Assembly: GCF_030064675.1 (NCBI RefSeq) | Contig: NZ_CP116413.1 | Location: 7,407,501 to 7,471,500 of the forward strand | Direction of reading: 5' to 3' | DNA length: 64,000 nt | DNA from: Crossiella sp. CA-258035 | Lineage (GTDB): Bacteria > Actinomycetota > Actinomycetes > Mycobacteriales > Pseudonocardiaceae | Part shown: positions 14,807 to 23,564 of the stretch, piece by piece | Position numbering within the stretch: position 1 is the stretch's first letter | Layout of the letters: the number at the start of each line of letters is the position of its first letter | Translations under genes and position numbers: made by a program | The notes under the pieces: model-generated | Told to the model about the DNA's origin: nothing | Seen by the model: only the letters and a program-made list of their open reading frames with translations | Database searches by the model: none

Positions 14807-16804
14807 TCAGGCCGCGCGGGCGGCGCGCACGACGCCTGCCATGCGGTCGGCGGACAACTCGTCAAGGCTCAGGCAGGTCGCGCCCAGGGCGAGCGCGAGC
14901 CGGGCGGCCAGGCCGAGGCGGACCATGCCGTGCTCGCAGTCCACCACGATCGCGGCGACACCGTCGGCGGCCAGCAGGGCGGCGGCGCGCAGGGCGTCGC
15001 GGACCGGGTCGCCGTGCACGCCGACGGTGGCGCGGCCGTCGGTGACCACCACCAGCAGCGGGCGGCGGCGCGGGTCGCGCAGGCGTTCGGCGGCCAGGGT
15101 CTTGCGGGCGCGCAGCAGGCCATCGGCCAGCGGGGTGCGGCCGCCGGTGCGCAACCGCTTGAGCCGGGCGGCGGCCGCGTCCACCGAGGAGGTCGGCGGC
15201 AGGGTCAGCTCGGCGCCGCCGCCGCGGAAGGTGACCAGGCCGACCTTGTCCCTGCGCTGGTAGGCGTCGCGGAGCAGGGACAACACGGCGCCGCTGACCG
15301 CGGACATCCGCTTGCGGGCGGCCATCGAGCCGGAGGCGTCCACCGCGAAGAGCACCAGGTTGCCCTCCTTGCCCTCGCGGACCGCGCGGCGCACGTCCTC
15401 GCCGCGCAGCAGCAGGCCGGGTCCGGTGCGGCCGCGACCTGCCTGGTGCGGGGCGGCCGCGGCGACGGTGGCGGACAGGTGCAGGCCGTGACCGTCCACT
15501 GTGGACGGACGGACCACCCGGCCGAACTCCGAGCGGGACCGGGACCGCCGGCCGGGCGCGCCCTCGCCTAGGCCGGGAACCTGGAGCAGGCGGGCGCGGA
15601 AGGCGGGGGCAGGGGCGGCCGGGGCCTGTTCGCCGCCGCCGGCGGGCTGGTCGCCGGCGGGGGTGGACTGGTTGTCAGGGGCGGGCCGCTGGCCGTCCGG
15701 GGCGTCGGCGGGCGGGGTGGCGTTCTCGCCGTCGTCCTGGCCGCCGCCGGGGCCGTCGGGGTCGTCATCGGGGTCCGGTTGCGGCGGATCGGCTTCCTCG
15801 GCCGCGGCGGCGAGGGCCTGCTGGAGCTGCTCCTCCTCCAGGCCGGGCTCGTCGAAGGGGTCGCGGCGCTTGCGGTGCGGCAGGGCGAGGCGGGCGGCGA
15901 CCTCGATGTCGCTCGCGTCGACCTCGGGCGCGCCGCGCCAGGCGGCGTGCGCGAGCGCGGTGCGGGCCACCACCAGGTCCGCGCGCATGCCGTCGACCTC
16001 GAAGGCGGCGCACAGCGCGGCGATCCGGCGCAGCTCCACATCGGGCAGCACGACCGCTGACAAAGCGGCGCGGGCGGTGGCGATGCGGGCGGCCAGGTCC
16101 CGGTCGTCAGGGGCGAAGCGGGCGGCGAAGGCGGCCGGGTCGGCCTCGTAGGCCAGGCGGCGGCGGACCACCTCGGTGCGGGTGTCGGTGTCGCGGGCGG
16201 CGAGCACGGTGACGGTGAGGCCGAAGCGGTCCAGCAGCTGCGGCCGCAGCTCGCCCTCCTCCGGGTTCATCGTGCCGACCAGCAGGAAGCTGGCCGCGTG
16301 CGAGATGGACACGCCTTCGCGCTCGACGTGCGCGCGGCCCATGGCGGCGGCGTCCAGCAGCAGGTCGACCAGGTGGTCGTGCAGCAGGTTGACCTCGTCC
16401 ACGTAGAGCACGCCGCGGTGCGCGGCCGCGAGCAGGCCGGGCTGGTAGGCGCGGACGCCCTCGGTGAGCGCGCGTTCCAGGTCCAGCGAGCCGACCAGGC
16501 GGTCCTCGGTGGCACCAACCGGCAGCTCGACCAGCCTGGCCGGGCGGGTGGTGGCCGCGCCGTCGTGCGGGGCGTCCGGGCAGTTCGGGTCGGGGCGGGC
16601 CGGGTCGCAGGCGAAGCGGCAGTGCTCGACCACCTCGGCCGGTGGCAGCAGGGCGGCCAGGCCGCGCACGATGGTCGACTTCGCGGTGCCCTTCTCGCCA
16701 CGCACCAGCACTCCGCCGATGCCGGGGTGGACCGCGTTGAGCAGCAGGGCGAGCCGGAGATCGGGATGTCCGACCACAGCGGAGAACGGGTAGCCGACGG
16801 TCAT
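14807..16804 (-). CDS. Fused AAA+/VWA chelatase subunit (ChlI-ChlD type, probable cobaltochelatase component)
   Basis: A 665-residue protein. The N-terminal AAA+ domain has Walker A GEKGTAKS (36-43) and Walker [11 protein letters not shown], as in the Mg-chelatase I subunit. A Pro/Asp/Gly-rich acidic linker lies about residues 320-420. The C-terminal von Willebrand A domain has the MIDAS motif DASGS (489-493) and TDGRATVG, as in the D subunit. Located at the head of a cobalamin operon directly after a B12 riboswitch, it most likely drives cobalt insertion with a CobN subunit encoded elsewhere. A role in chlorophyll synthesis is not expected because no other such genes are present. ATG 16804 has GGAAGGA at proper spacing and follows the riboswitch. 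Confidence 0.9.
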   Translation of the reverse strand: MTVGYPFSAVVGHPDLRLALLLNAVHPGIGGVLVRGEKGTAKSTIVRGLAALLPPAEVVEHCRFACDPARPDPNCPDAPHDGAATTRPARLVELPVGATEDRLVGSLDLERALTEGVRAYQPGLLAAAHRGVLYVDEVNLLHDHLVDLLLDAAAMGRAHVEREGVSISHAASFLLVGTMNPEEGELRPQLLDRFGLTVTVLAARDTDTRTEVVRRRLAYEADPAAFAARFAPDDRDLAARIATARAALSAVVLPDVELRRIAALCAAFEVDGMRADLVVARTALAHAAWRGAPEVDASDIEVAARLALPHRKRRDPFDEPGLEEEQLQQALAAAAEEADPPQPDPDDDPDGPGGGQDDGENATPPADAPDGQRPAPDNQSTPAGDQPAGGGEQAPAAPAPAFRARLLQVPGLGEGAPGRRSRSRSEFGRVVRPSTVDGHGLHLSATVAAAAPHQAGRGRTGPGLLLRGEDVRRAVREGKEGNLVLFAVDASGSMAARKRMSAVSGAVLSLLRDAYQRRDKVGLVTFRGGGAELTLPPTSSVDAAAARLKRLRTGGRTPLADGLLRARKTLAAERLRDPRRRPLLVVVTDGRATVGVHGDPVRDALRAAALLAADGVAAIVVDCEHGMVRLGLAARLALALGATCLSLDELSADRMAGVVRAARAA

Positions 16805-16849
16805 GCGCGAAGTCCTTCCTCGGGTGTCCACGCCCGGGTCGGGAGGCCG

Positions 16850-16985
16850 AGGGGGACGAGTCTCCTGACTCCCGGAACCGTTCCTGACGAAACCGTTCCG
16901 GTCACAGTGGCGGGACCGTCCCGGACTCGCACCGGGTTCCTCGCTCACCCCTCGCTGACAAAGCAGTTCGCATCGTCGCACACGA
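16850..16985 (-). promoter_or_regulatory. Cobalamin (B12) riboswitch
   Basis: On the minus strand the leader reads GGAACCCGGTGCGAGTCCGG, then GGTCCCGCCACTGTGA, then a GGAACGGTT stem repeated, then the B12 box AGTCAGGAGACTCG just before the gene. These are the conserved core segments of cobalamin riboswitches, in the right order and spacing. It sits about 45-180 bases upstream of the chelatase ATG and should repress the chelatase-cobO-cobB operon when adenosylcobalamin is abundant. The exact 5' boundary is uncertain. Confidence 0.92.
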
Positions 16986-17020
16986 TCGCCGCGGCCAGGC
17001 CGTCTCGCTGATCACGCTTG

Positions 17021-18250
17021 TCATCGAGTGGCGAGCACGCGCAGCGGGGCGCGGAAGGAGAGCAGGCCGAGCATCGGCGGTTCCGGCTCCAGCAGGCGCA
17101 GGTGGGGCAGCCGCCTGGCCACCTCGGTGAGCACCACGGCGGCCTCCGTCCTGGCCAGTCCGGCGCCGAGGCAGAAGTGGCGGCCGTGGCCGAAGGCCAG
17201 GTGGCGGCGCGGTTCGGGGCGGGCCGGGCAGAAGGACTCGGGGTCGGCGAAGACCTCCGGGTCCGAGCCCGCCCCGGCGAGCAGGAGCAGCAGGTGCGCG
17301 CCCTGCGGCACCCGCACTCCGGACAGGGTGGCCGGGCGGGCGGCGACGCGGCGCCAGGTGTTCACCGGCGGTTCGCGGCGCAGCACCTCCTCCACGCAGG
17401 CCGCGGCCAGCTCCTGGTCACCGGCGGCCAGGCGCGGCCACAGGTCGGTGCGCGGGATGAGCCGGTGCAGCAGGGTGCTGAGCAGCTGGCTGGTGGTCTC
17501 CTGACCGGCGATGAGCAGGAAGTAGCAGACGCCGACCGCCTCGGCCACGCGCAGCGGCCGGTCGCCGGGCGCGCGGTGTGCGGCGAGCTGGCCGAACAGG
17601 TCGGGGCTGCCGGGGGTGGCGGCGCGGATGCGGGCGGCCAGCCACTGGTGGAACTCCCCCGCCGCCTCCGCGAGGTCCTGGTGGCGGCCGGGGCCGGGGC
17701 GGCCCCAGAACAGCTCCAGCGAGGCCGCGCTCCACGCCTTGAGCACCGGCAAATCCACTCCGGTGATGCCGAGCAGCTCCAGCAGCACCCGGCAGGGCAG
17801 CTCCGCGGCCAGCCCGGCGACCAGGTCGAACTCGCCGGTGGCCGGCAGGCGGTCCAGGTACTCGGCGGCGAGGGCGCGGATGCGCGGTTCGGCGGCGCGC
17901 ACCCTGGCCGGGGTGAAGTAGCCGGCGACCAGGCGGCGCAGGCCGGTGTGACTGTCGGTGCCGTTGTTGGCCAGGGTGGGCGGCAGCGAGAACCGGGCCC
18001 TGGCCAGCACACGCAGCTGCGGCGGCGGGACCGGGGTGATCGCGGTGAGCGCGTTGTCCGGCACGAACCCGGCGGGGTCGGCCAGCACGGCGCGGATGTC
18101 GGCGTGCCTGCTGACCAACCACAGCCCGGTGTGCCGGTCGTGGTGCACGGGGGCGCGCTCGCGCAGCTCGGCCAGGTGCGGCCAGGGGTCGCTGACAAAA
18201 CCCGGGCCGAAGAGGTCCAGGTCGTCGAGGGAACGCCGCGCTGCCCGCAC
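17021..18250 (-). CDS. Cytochrome P450
   Basis: A 409-residue soluble bacterial P450. Present are the I-helix oxygen-activation motif AGQETTS (248-254), the ExxR pair (Glu288/Arg291) and the heme-binding segment FGHGRHFCLG with Cys360 as the axial thiolate. A redox partner is not encoded nearby. It is divergent from a BioF-like gene with only 38 bases between the start codons, so both promoters must overlap genes or lie in that gap. In Bacillus, the P450 BioI supplies pimeloyl groups for BioF, which makes a biotin link possible, but sequence alone does not establish it. The GTG start is chosen as the first codon matching the usual N-terminal length. Confidence 0.93.
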   Translation of the reverse strand: MRAARRSLDDLDLFGPGFVSDPWPHLAELRERAPVHHDRHTGLWLVSRHADIRAVLADPAGFVPDNALTAITPVPPPQLRVLARARFSLPPTLANNGTDSHTGLRRLVAGYFTPARVRAAEPRIRALAAEYLDRLPATGEFDLVAGLAAELPCRVLLELLGITGVDLPVLKAWSAASLELFWGRPGPGRHQDLAEAAGEFHQWLAARIRAATPGSPDLFGQLAAHRAPGDRPLRVAEAVGVCYFLLIAGQETTSQLLSTLLHRLIPRTDLWPRLAAGDQELAAACVEEVLRREPPVNTWRRVAARPATLSGVRVPQGAHLLLLLAGAGSDPEVFADPESFCPARPEPRRHLAFGHGRHFCLGAGLARTEAAVVLTEVARRLPHLRLLEPEPPMLGLLSFRAPLRVLATR

Positions 18251-18288
18251 GGGCAGAACGGTAGCCCGGCTGATGCGACACTCCGGGC

Positions 18289-19452
18289 GTGACCTCGACC
18301 ACCAACGACGTCTTCGGCTGGCTGGACACCCGCTCGCGGGCCCGCGCCAAGGCCGGGCTGACCCGTTCGCTGCGGCCGCGCGCCGCCGGGTCCGCGGACA
18401 TGCTGGACCTGGCCTCCAACGACTACCTCGGCCTCACCCGGGACCCTCGGGTCACCGAGGCCGCCGCGGCCGCCGCCCGCTACTGGGGCGCGGGTGCCAC
18501 GGGATCGCGGCTGGTCACGGGCTCGACCGAGTTGCACGCCGAGCTGGAGCACGAGCTGGCCGAGCACTGCGGGGCGGAGGCGGCGCTGGTCTTCTCCTCC
18601 GGCTTCCTGGCCAACCTCGGCGCGCTCACCGCGTTGTCCGGGCCGGGCACGGTGCTGGTCGCGGACGCGCACAACCACGCCTCGCTGATCGACGGCTGCC
18701 GGTTGTCCCGCGCCGAGACCGCCGAGGCCGGGCACTGCGATCCGGCCAGGGTCGCCCAGCTGCTGGCCGAGCGGGTGAAGAAGCGTGCCCTGGTGGTGAC
18801 CGACTCGGTGTTCTCCGTCGACGGCGACCTGGCGCCGCTGGCCGAGCTGGCCGCGGCCTGCCGGGCGCACGGCGCGGCGCTGGTGGTCGACGACGCGCAC
18901 GGGCTGGGCGTGCTGGGCGAGGGCGGGCGCGGCGGGGTGCACGCGGCAGGGCTGGCCGGGGCGCCGGACGTGGTGGTCACCACCACGCTGTCCAAGTCGC
19001 TGGGCAGCCAGGGCGGAGCGGTGCTCGGGCCGCGGCGGGTGATCGCGCACCTGGTGGACACTGCGCGCGGGTTCATCTTCGACACCGGCCTGGCCCCGGC
19101 TTGCGCGGGCGGCGCGCTGGCCGCGCTGCGGGTGCTGCGGGCCGAGCCGGAGCTGGCCGGGCGGTCCCGGGGCGTGGCGCGGGAGCTGGCGGAGCGGCTG
19201 GGCGCGGCCGGGCTGGCGGTCAGCTCGCCGAGTGCGGCGGTGGTGTCGGTGCGCGCGCCCTCGCCCGCCGAGGCGGTGGCGTGGGCTGGGCGGTGCCGGG
19301 CGGAGGGCGTGCAGGTCGGCTGTTTCCGGCCGCCGTCGGTGCCGGACCAGGTGTCGCGGCTGCGGCTGACCGCGCGGGCGGACCTGTCCGCGGCGGAGCT
19401 GGACCGCGCGGTCGCGGTGATCACGCGCACCGCCCCGCGACCGGGCGGCTGA
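18289..19452 (+). CDS. bioF: 8-amino-7-oxononanoate synthase-like PLP enzyme
   Basis: A 387-residue alpha-oxoamine synthase. Landmarks are LDLASNDYLGLT near residue 40-50, GAGATGSRLVTG, the cofactor Asp/His in VVDDAHGLGVLG (about 199-210) and the PLP-binding Lys236 in TTLSKSLGSQGG. Length and motifs fit BioF, which condenses pimeloyl-ACP/CoA with L-alanine in biotin synthesis. 2-amino-3-ketobutyrate ligase and other family members are less likely but possible because bioA, bioD and bioB are not in the window. GTG 18289 is 38 bases from the divergent P450. Confidence 0.85.
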   Translation: MTSTTNDVFGWLDTRSRARAKAGLTRSLRPRAAGSADMLDLASNDYLGLTRDPRVTEAAAAAARYWGAGATGSRLVTGSTELHAELEHELAEHCGAEAALVFSSGFLANLGALTALSGPGTVLVADAHNHASLIDGCRLSRAETAEAGHCDPARVAQLLAERVKKRALVVTDSVFSVDGDLAPLAELAAACRAHGAALVVDDAHGLGVLGEGGRGGVHAAGLAGAPDVVVTTTLSKSLGSQGGAVLGPRRVIAHLVDTARGFIFDTGLAPACAGGALAALRVLRAEPELAGRSRGVARELAERLGAAGLAVSSPSAAVVSVRAPSPAEAVAWAGRCRAEGVQVGCFRPPSVPDQVSRLRLTARADLSAAELDRAVAVITRTAPRPGG

Positions 19453-19560
19453 CGCGAACAGCGGTGTCCGCTACTCCATCCGTGCCCGATGGAAGGACAG
19501 TCAGGACAAGGGATTTGTCATGTCCTTGATATTCACTCGAACGGCCCTAGGCTGCCGCGC

Positions 19561-20598
19561 ATGACCATCAACCGGAGGCGCGCGCTCGGTCTGGGGACCG
19601 TGGCGGCGGCGGGTGCTGTGCTGGGGGCCGCGCCGCCGGCGGCGGCGCAGACCGATCCCATCGATGACGAGAGCGTCATCCCTGCCTCCGCGGCGCAGGC
19701 CCGGCGGCGGATCGAGCGGGTGTACCGGCGGGAGGCGCACCGCGCGGGTGGCACCTGGTCCTCCTTCATCAGCGTGACCGACCCGGACGGCACCCCGGTC
19801 GCCGCGGTGGCGGACGAGGCGGACCGGGTGGTGGAGGCCTACTCGGTCAACAAGATCGCGGTGGCCGCCGCGGTGCTGGACAAGATCGACCGCGGGCTGC
19901 TGTCCCTGGACCAGCGGGTGGACGTCACCGCGGCCATTGTCAGCAAGGACGGCGACGGCATCTTCGGCTTCGACGGCGCCTACCCGAGCTCGGTGACGCT
20001 GGGTCACGCGATGGCGAACCTGCTGACCGTCTCGGACAACACCGCGGTCCGCCTGTGCGGCCTGGTCTGCCCGGCCGCGGAGCTGAACGAGATCCTGCGC
20101 GCCAAGGGCTTCACGCACACCCAGGTGAAGCCGGTGGCGAACCCGAACCGGTTCTTCCTGGGCACCACCACCCCGCGCGAGACGCACACGCTGCTGCGCA
20201 AGCTGGTCGACGGCACGCTGGTCTCGGCCGCCTCCACCCAGTACGTGCTGACCCTGCTGCGCTCGATGGCCGCGTTCACCGACGGGATCCGGCTGGAGCT
20301 GAACTCGGCCGAGCGCGCCAGGGTGGCGACCAAGGCCGGCTGGTTCAACGACGGCCGCAACGAGGCCGGCATCGTCTTCGACGCCGAGGGCAAGCCGATG
20401 GTCACCTACTCGCTGTTCGCCTCCGGGGAGTTCCGCGGGGACGCGGCGGCGAACCTGAACGACTACAGCACCACCCACCCGGCGCTGCGGGCCAGGGTGA
20501 AGCTCGGCCGCAGCATGGTCGACGCTGTCTCCCGGATCACCTGTGCGGCCGCGCGCACCCACCGCCAGCCCGCCTACCAGCCCAGCAACGGCGGCTGA
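19561..20598 (+). CDS. Tat-exported beta-lactamase-fold serine hydrolase
   Basis: A 345-residue protein with a twin-arginine signal (NRRRALGLG followed by a hydrophobic Ala-rich segment and AAA cleavage region near residue 30). The class A penicillin-recognising fold is shown by the SxxK motif S95-V-N-K98, the SDN loop S158-D159-N160 and a KAG triad (258-260) replacing the usual KTG. The segment before TTTP (about 189-201) lacks the Glu of the omega loop that deacylates the enzyme in true class A beta-lactamases. It may thus bind beta-lactams without turning them over, or have another role. ATG 19561 gives the intact signal peptide. Confidence 0.85.
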   Translation: MTINRRRALGLGTVAAAGAVLGAAPPAAAQTDPIDDESVIPASAAQARRRIERVYRREAHRAGGTWSSFISVTDPDGTPVAAVADEADRVVEAYSVNKIAVAAAVLDKIDRGLLSLDQRVDVTAAIVSKDGDGIFGFDGAYPSSVTLGHAMANLLTVSDNTAVRLCGLVCPAAELNEILRAKGFTHTQVKPVANPNRFFLGTTTPRETHTLLRKLVDGTLVSAASTQYVLTLLRSMAAFTDGIRLELNSAERARVATKAGWFNDGRNEAGIVFDAEGKPMVTYSLFASGEFRGDAAANLNDYSTTHPALRARVKLGRSMVDAVSRITCAAARTHRQPAYQPSNGG

Positions 20599-20615
20599 CC
20601 AGCGGTGACCAGACA

Positions 20616-20654
20616 GGATCTCAGGGACCGACCCGGAATCGGCCCCTGAGATCC
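20616..20654 (+). terminator. Hairpin terminator 1 after the serine hydrolase
   Basis: GGATCTCAGGG (20616-20626) pairs perfectly with CCCTGAGATCC (20644-20654). It lies 18 bases after the stop codon. Confidence 0.65.
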
Positions 20655-20660
20655 GGGCGG

Positions 20661-20690
20661 ATGGTGCTCCCTCGGGCGGGGGAGCACCAT
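20661..20690 (+). terminator. Hairpin terminator 2 (tandem)
   Basis: ATGGTGCTCC (20661-20670) pairs perfectly with GGAGCACCAT (20681-20690) around a 10-base loop, directly after the first hairpin. Confidence 0.6.
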
Positions 20691-20739
20691 CACGCCGCGG
20701 CGGGAATCCACCGCCGGACCGGGCCGCGAGGCTCGGGGC

Positions 20740-21858
20740 ATGACAAGGACAACACGCGGTTTACTGGTAGCCGGGCTGACCACGGCGGCGGTGCTCGCCG
20801 GTGTGACACCGGCATTCGCGGCCGAGGCGCCGATCCGGATCAGCGGGTCGGCCGGTGGCACGCTCGGGCCCGAGTTCGGCCCGATGGCCGGCGATCCGGT
20901 GCGGTTCGAGATCGAGGCCAGTGCCACCGATCCGATGAAGCCGACCGGTCACTTCAAGGTCACCCACCACAAGCCGGACGGCTCGCTGCTGGCCCGGTTC
21001 TCCGGCGAGGTCACCGGCGCGCACGCGGTCGGGCAGGTCGGGGTGGTCAACGGGAAGATCACCTGGGCCGAGCATCCCGGGGCGCCACAGGTGGAGTTCG
21101 TGGGCAAGCCGATCTCGCTGACCGTGCAGGACGAAGGCGCGCGCGGGGACCGGATCGGGTGGGTGTGGGGGTTCTTCGGGCAGCCGGTGAGCCGGTTGCA
21201 GGGGACGGCGCCGGTGTTGCGGCTGCGGGACGGGGACTTCTCGGTGCGCGGGCCGGTGCCGGGGGTGGACGGCGCTGACAAGGCTTCGGGCGGCGGGGGT
21301 GGCGGGCTCGCTGACAAAGCCTTCGGTGCCGGGCTCGCTGGCCAGGCTTCGGGTGGCGGGGCCGCTGACAAGACTTCCGGGGGGCTCGCTGACAAGGCGG
21401 CGGCCGGGGGTGGGCTCGCGGCCGCGGGGGGCGGCGACCGGGGGCACGTGCTCGCCGGGACGGTGCACGGGACCAGCAAGGACCCGGAGTTCCTGCACGA
21501 CCCGCTGATGTTCTCGGTGCGCGCGGCGGTCGCGCCCGGCAGCACACCCGACTCGGCCACCGGGCGGTTCCACGTCACCCACCACAAGCCGGACGGCGCC
21601 CTGGTGGCCGACTTCAGCGGTGACATCACCTGCCTGGTGGTCGGCGGCCGGGTCGGCATGGCCACCGGGGTGGTGCGGGCCAGCGCCGATCCCGCGCACG
21701 TCGGGCTCAGGGTGTCCTTCTCCGTCTACGACGGCGCGCGCGGGGACCGGATCGGGTGGCTGTGGGGGCTGCCGGGGTCGGAGCCGGTGCACGACTGCCA
21801 GGGGTTCTCGCCGTTCTTCACCCCGTCCGCCGGCGGCTTCCTGGCCCGAGGTCTGTAA
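20740..21858 (+). CDS. Secreted protein of two homologous domains joined by a repetitive linker
   Basis: A 372-residue protein with a Sec signal peptide (cleavage near AFA-AEA, residue 28). Two copies of an unrecognised domain of about 125 residues follow, roughly 32-165 and 245-372. Each contains GRFHVTHHKPDG or GHFKVTHHKPDG, then ARFSGEVT or ADFSGDIT, and ends in GARGDRIGW(V/L)WG. The linker (about 175-240) is built of ADKASGGG, ADKAFGAG and ADKTSGG units and encodes four copies of GCTGACAA. Function is unknown; the RGD in each domain is notable but may be coincidental. The gene ends exactly where the convergent acetyltransferase gene ends. Confidence 0.8.
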   Translation: MTRTTRGLLVAGLTTAAVLAGVTPAFAAEAPIRISGSAGGTLGPEFGPMAGDPVRFEIEASATDPMKPTGHFKVTHHKPDGSLLARFSGEVTGAHAVGQVGVVNGKITWAEHPGAPQVEFVGKPISLTVQDEGARGDRIGWVWGFFGQPVSRLQGTAPVLRLRDGDFSVRGPVPGVDGADKASGGGGGGLADKAFGAGLAGQASGGGAADKTSGGLADKAAAGGGLAAAGGGDRGHVLAGTVHGTSKDPEFLHDPLMFSVRAAVAPGSTPDSATGRFHVTHHKPDGALVADFSGDITCLVVGGRVGMATGVVRASADPAHVGLRVSFSVYDGARGDRIGWLWGLPGSEPVHDCQGFSPFFTPSAGGFLARGL

Positions 21859-22296
21859 CTAGGGGCGGCTCATCGGGACGTGGGCGACGCCGCCGTCCAG
21901 GAACTCCGGGCCGGTGACCTGGTAGCCGAAGGCGCTGTAGAACCTGGTCACCGTGGTCTGGGCGTCCAGCACGGACGGGGCGTCGCCGATGTCGGCGAGC
22001 GCGGCGCGCATGAGCTCGCGGGACAGGCCCTTGCCCCGGGCGTCCGCCCTGGTGACCACCCGGCCGACGCGGATGGTCCGGCCGTCCGGTTCCACCAGCA
22101 GGCGCAGGTAGGACAGGGGTTCGCCGTCGGTGTCGGCGAACCAGAGGTGGCGGGTGGCCGGGTCCAGGTCGCGGCCGTCCAGGTCGGGGTAGGGGCTTTC
22201 CTGTTCGACGACGAAGACGTCCACGCGCAGGCGCAGCAGGGCGTAAAGGGTCGTGACGTCCAACTGGTCGCCGGTGGCTCGGTGCGGGGTGCTCAC
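21859..22296 (-). CDS. ElaA-like GNAT N-acetyltransferase
   Basis: About 145 residues. LYALLRLRVDVFVVEQESPYPDLDG is the ElaA signature, and RVGRVVTRADARGKGLSRELM is the acetyl-CoA-binding motif A of GNAT enzymes (R-x-x-G-K-G). Substrate unknown. GTG 22296 is chosen because the ElaA fold starts a few residues later; longer in-frame extensions run through unconserved sequence. Its stop abuts the stop of the convergent secreted-protein gene with no spacer. Confidence 0.85.
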   Translation of the reverse strand: MSTPHRATGDQLDVTTLYALLRLRVDVFVVEQESPYPDLDGRDLDPATRHLWFADTDGEPLSYLRLLVEPDGRTIRVGRVVTRADARGKGLSRELMRAALADIGDAPSVLDAQTTVTRFYSAFGYQVTGPEFLDGGVAHVPMSRP

Positions 22297-22444
22297 CCCG
22301 CCGTTCCTACCAGGTGAGGGAACACACGCAGTTTCCGCGTCAAAGACCGCAAGTCTTCCTGTTAAGGTTCCATCAAGGCGAAAGATTGCCCGTTTGATCA
22401 TGGATTGACCCTCGCTTGTCCTGCTCACCTCGATGGGAGGCGAC

Positions 22445-23086
22445 ATGTCCCTGGACCTGACCCAACTGCCCGCGTTCCTGATCGCCTGTGCCGTCGTGGT
22501 GCTGACGCCGGGCGTTGACGCGTTCCTGCTGCTGCGCACCTCGCTGCGCCAGGGCACCCGGGCCGGACTGCTGGCCCTGGCCGGGATCCACTCGGCGGCG
22601 CTGGTGCACGTGGCGCTGGTGGTCTCCGGGCTCGGCCTGCTGATCAGCCACTCACCGGGAGTGCTCACCGCGCTGCGCTGGCTGGGCGCCGCCTACCTCG
22701 GCTTCCTCGCCTACTCGATCATCCGCGGCCTGTGGCGGGCGCGCGGCGAGCTGCGCACCGCCACCGCTGGTGAGCGGGAGGACGAGCGGCCGGGCAACGG
22801 GCCGTTCCTGCGCGGGTTCCTGTGCAACATCACCAACCCGAAGATGCTGCTGTTCTGCCTGGCGTTCCTGCCGCAGTTCCTCGGCGCGGCCGGCAACCCC
22901 GTGCTCCAGCTGGGCGTTCTCGCGGCGGTGTTCCTGGTGCTGGCCTTCGCCTGGGAGCTGGCGATCGTGCTGGCCGCCAGCAGGCTGCAGGAACGGCTGG
23001 CGCGTCCGGCGGTGCTGAACGGGCTGGACGCCTTCTGCGCGGTAGCCTTCCTGACCATGTCGGTCGGGCTGGTGCTCGGCAGCTGA
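22445..23086 (+). CDS. LysE/RhtB-family amino acid exporter
   Basis: About 213 residues with five to six hydrophobic segments. The N-terminal LTPGVDAFLLLRTSLRQGTRAGLLALAGI is the family signature region, and NITNPKMLLFCLAFLPQF is the second conserved block. The family exports amino acids or derivatives such as lysine, homoserine or threonine; the substrate here is unknown. ATG 22445 has GGGAGG 5 bases upstream and is preferred over the ATG at 22433, which lies before that ribosome-binding site. Confidence 0.92.
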   Translation: MSLDLTQLPAFLIACAVVVLTPGVDAFLLLRTSLRQGTRAGLLALAGIHSAALVHVALVVSGLGLLISHSPGVLTALRWLGAAYLGFLAYSIIRGLWRARGELRTATAGEREDERPGNGPFLRGFLCNITNPKMLLFCLAFLPQFLGAAGNPVLQLGVLAAVFLVLAFAWELAIVLAASRLQERLARPAVLNGLDAFCAVAFLTMSVGLVLGS

Positions 23087-23125
23087 GCCGCACGGCCCGC
23101 CGCCGTCCGACCCAGGGAGCCGCCC

Positions 23126-23515
23126 GTGTTCTTCGTTCTCCAGGTAGTGATCACCGCCGTGGCGCTGTGGGTGTCCACCGCGTTGCCCGGCATCGACATC
23201 GGGCCCGGCCCGGTCTCGGTCGGTGCGAAGATCGGCACGCTGCTGCTGGTCGGCCTGGTCTTCGGTCTGGTCAACGCGATCATCAAGCCGGTGGTCAAGC
23301 TGGTCGGCTGCGTCTTCTACCTGCTCACCCTCGGCCTGATCGGCCTGGTGGTGAACGGCCTGCTGTTTTGGCTGACCGGCTGGGCCGCGGGCAAGCTGGG
23401 CCTGCCGTTCGAGGTGACCGGGTTCTGGCCGGCGTTCTTCGGCGCGATCATCGTCGCGGTGGTCAGCTGGGCGCTGAACGCGGTTCTCCAGGCACGTGAG
23501 GCCGTCGAGGACTGA
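23126..23515 (+). CDS. Four-TM membrane protein of the mycobacterial phage-holin-like family (PF04020 type)
   Basis: A 129-residue protein with four predicted membrane segments (about 3-20, 33-52, 57-80 and 100-120). The sequence KIGTLLLVGLVFGLVNAIIKPVVKLVG followed by a LTLGLIGLVVNGLLFWLT block is typical of a family named after phage holins but widespread in bacterial chromosomes. Its function is unknown and there are no phage genes around it. GTG 23126 with AGGGAG upstream. Confidence 0.85.
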   Translation: MFFVLQVVITAVALWVSTALPGIDIGPGPVSVGAKIGTLLLVGLVFGLVNAIIKPVVKLVGCVFYLLTLGLIGLVVNGLLFWLTGWAAGKLGLPFEVTGFWPAFFGAIIVAVVSWALNAVLQAREAVED

Positions 23516-23522
23516 GTGCTGA

Positions 23523-23564
23523 CAGCCGCTGCTAGGACCTGAGCACCAGGTCCAGCAGCGGCTG
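23523..23564. terminator. Bidirectional hairpin between converging genes, overlapping the protease 3' end
   Basis: CAGCCGCTGCTAGGACCT (23523-23540) pairs with AGGTCCAGCAGCGGCTG (23548-23564), 17 pairs with one bulge and a 7-base loop. The right arm includes the last codons of the minus-strand protease gene, which ends at 23532. Confidence 0.65.

Noticed and set aside
14807-16804. Magnesium chelatase for chlorophyll synthesis
   Set aside because: No bacteriochlorophyll genes are present, and the B12 riboswitch and cobO/cobB neighbours point to cobalt.
23126-23515. Phage holin indicating a prophage
   Set aside because: The family name is historical; no other phage genes, attachment sites or lysins are nearby.
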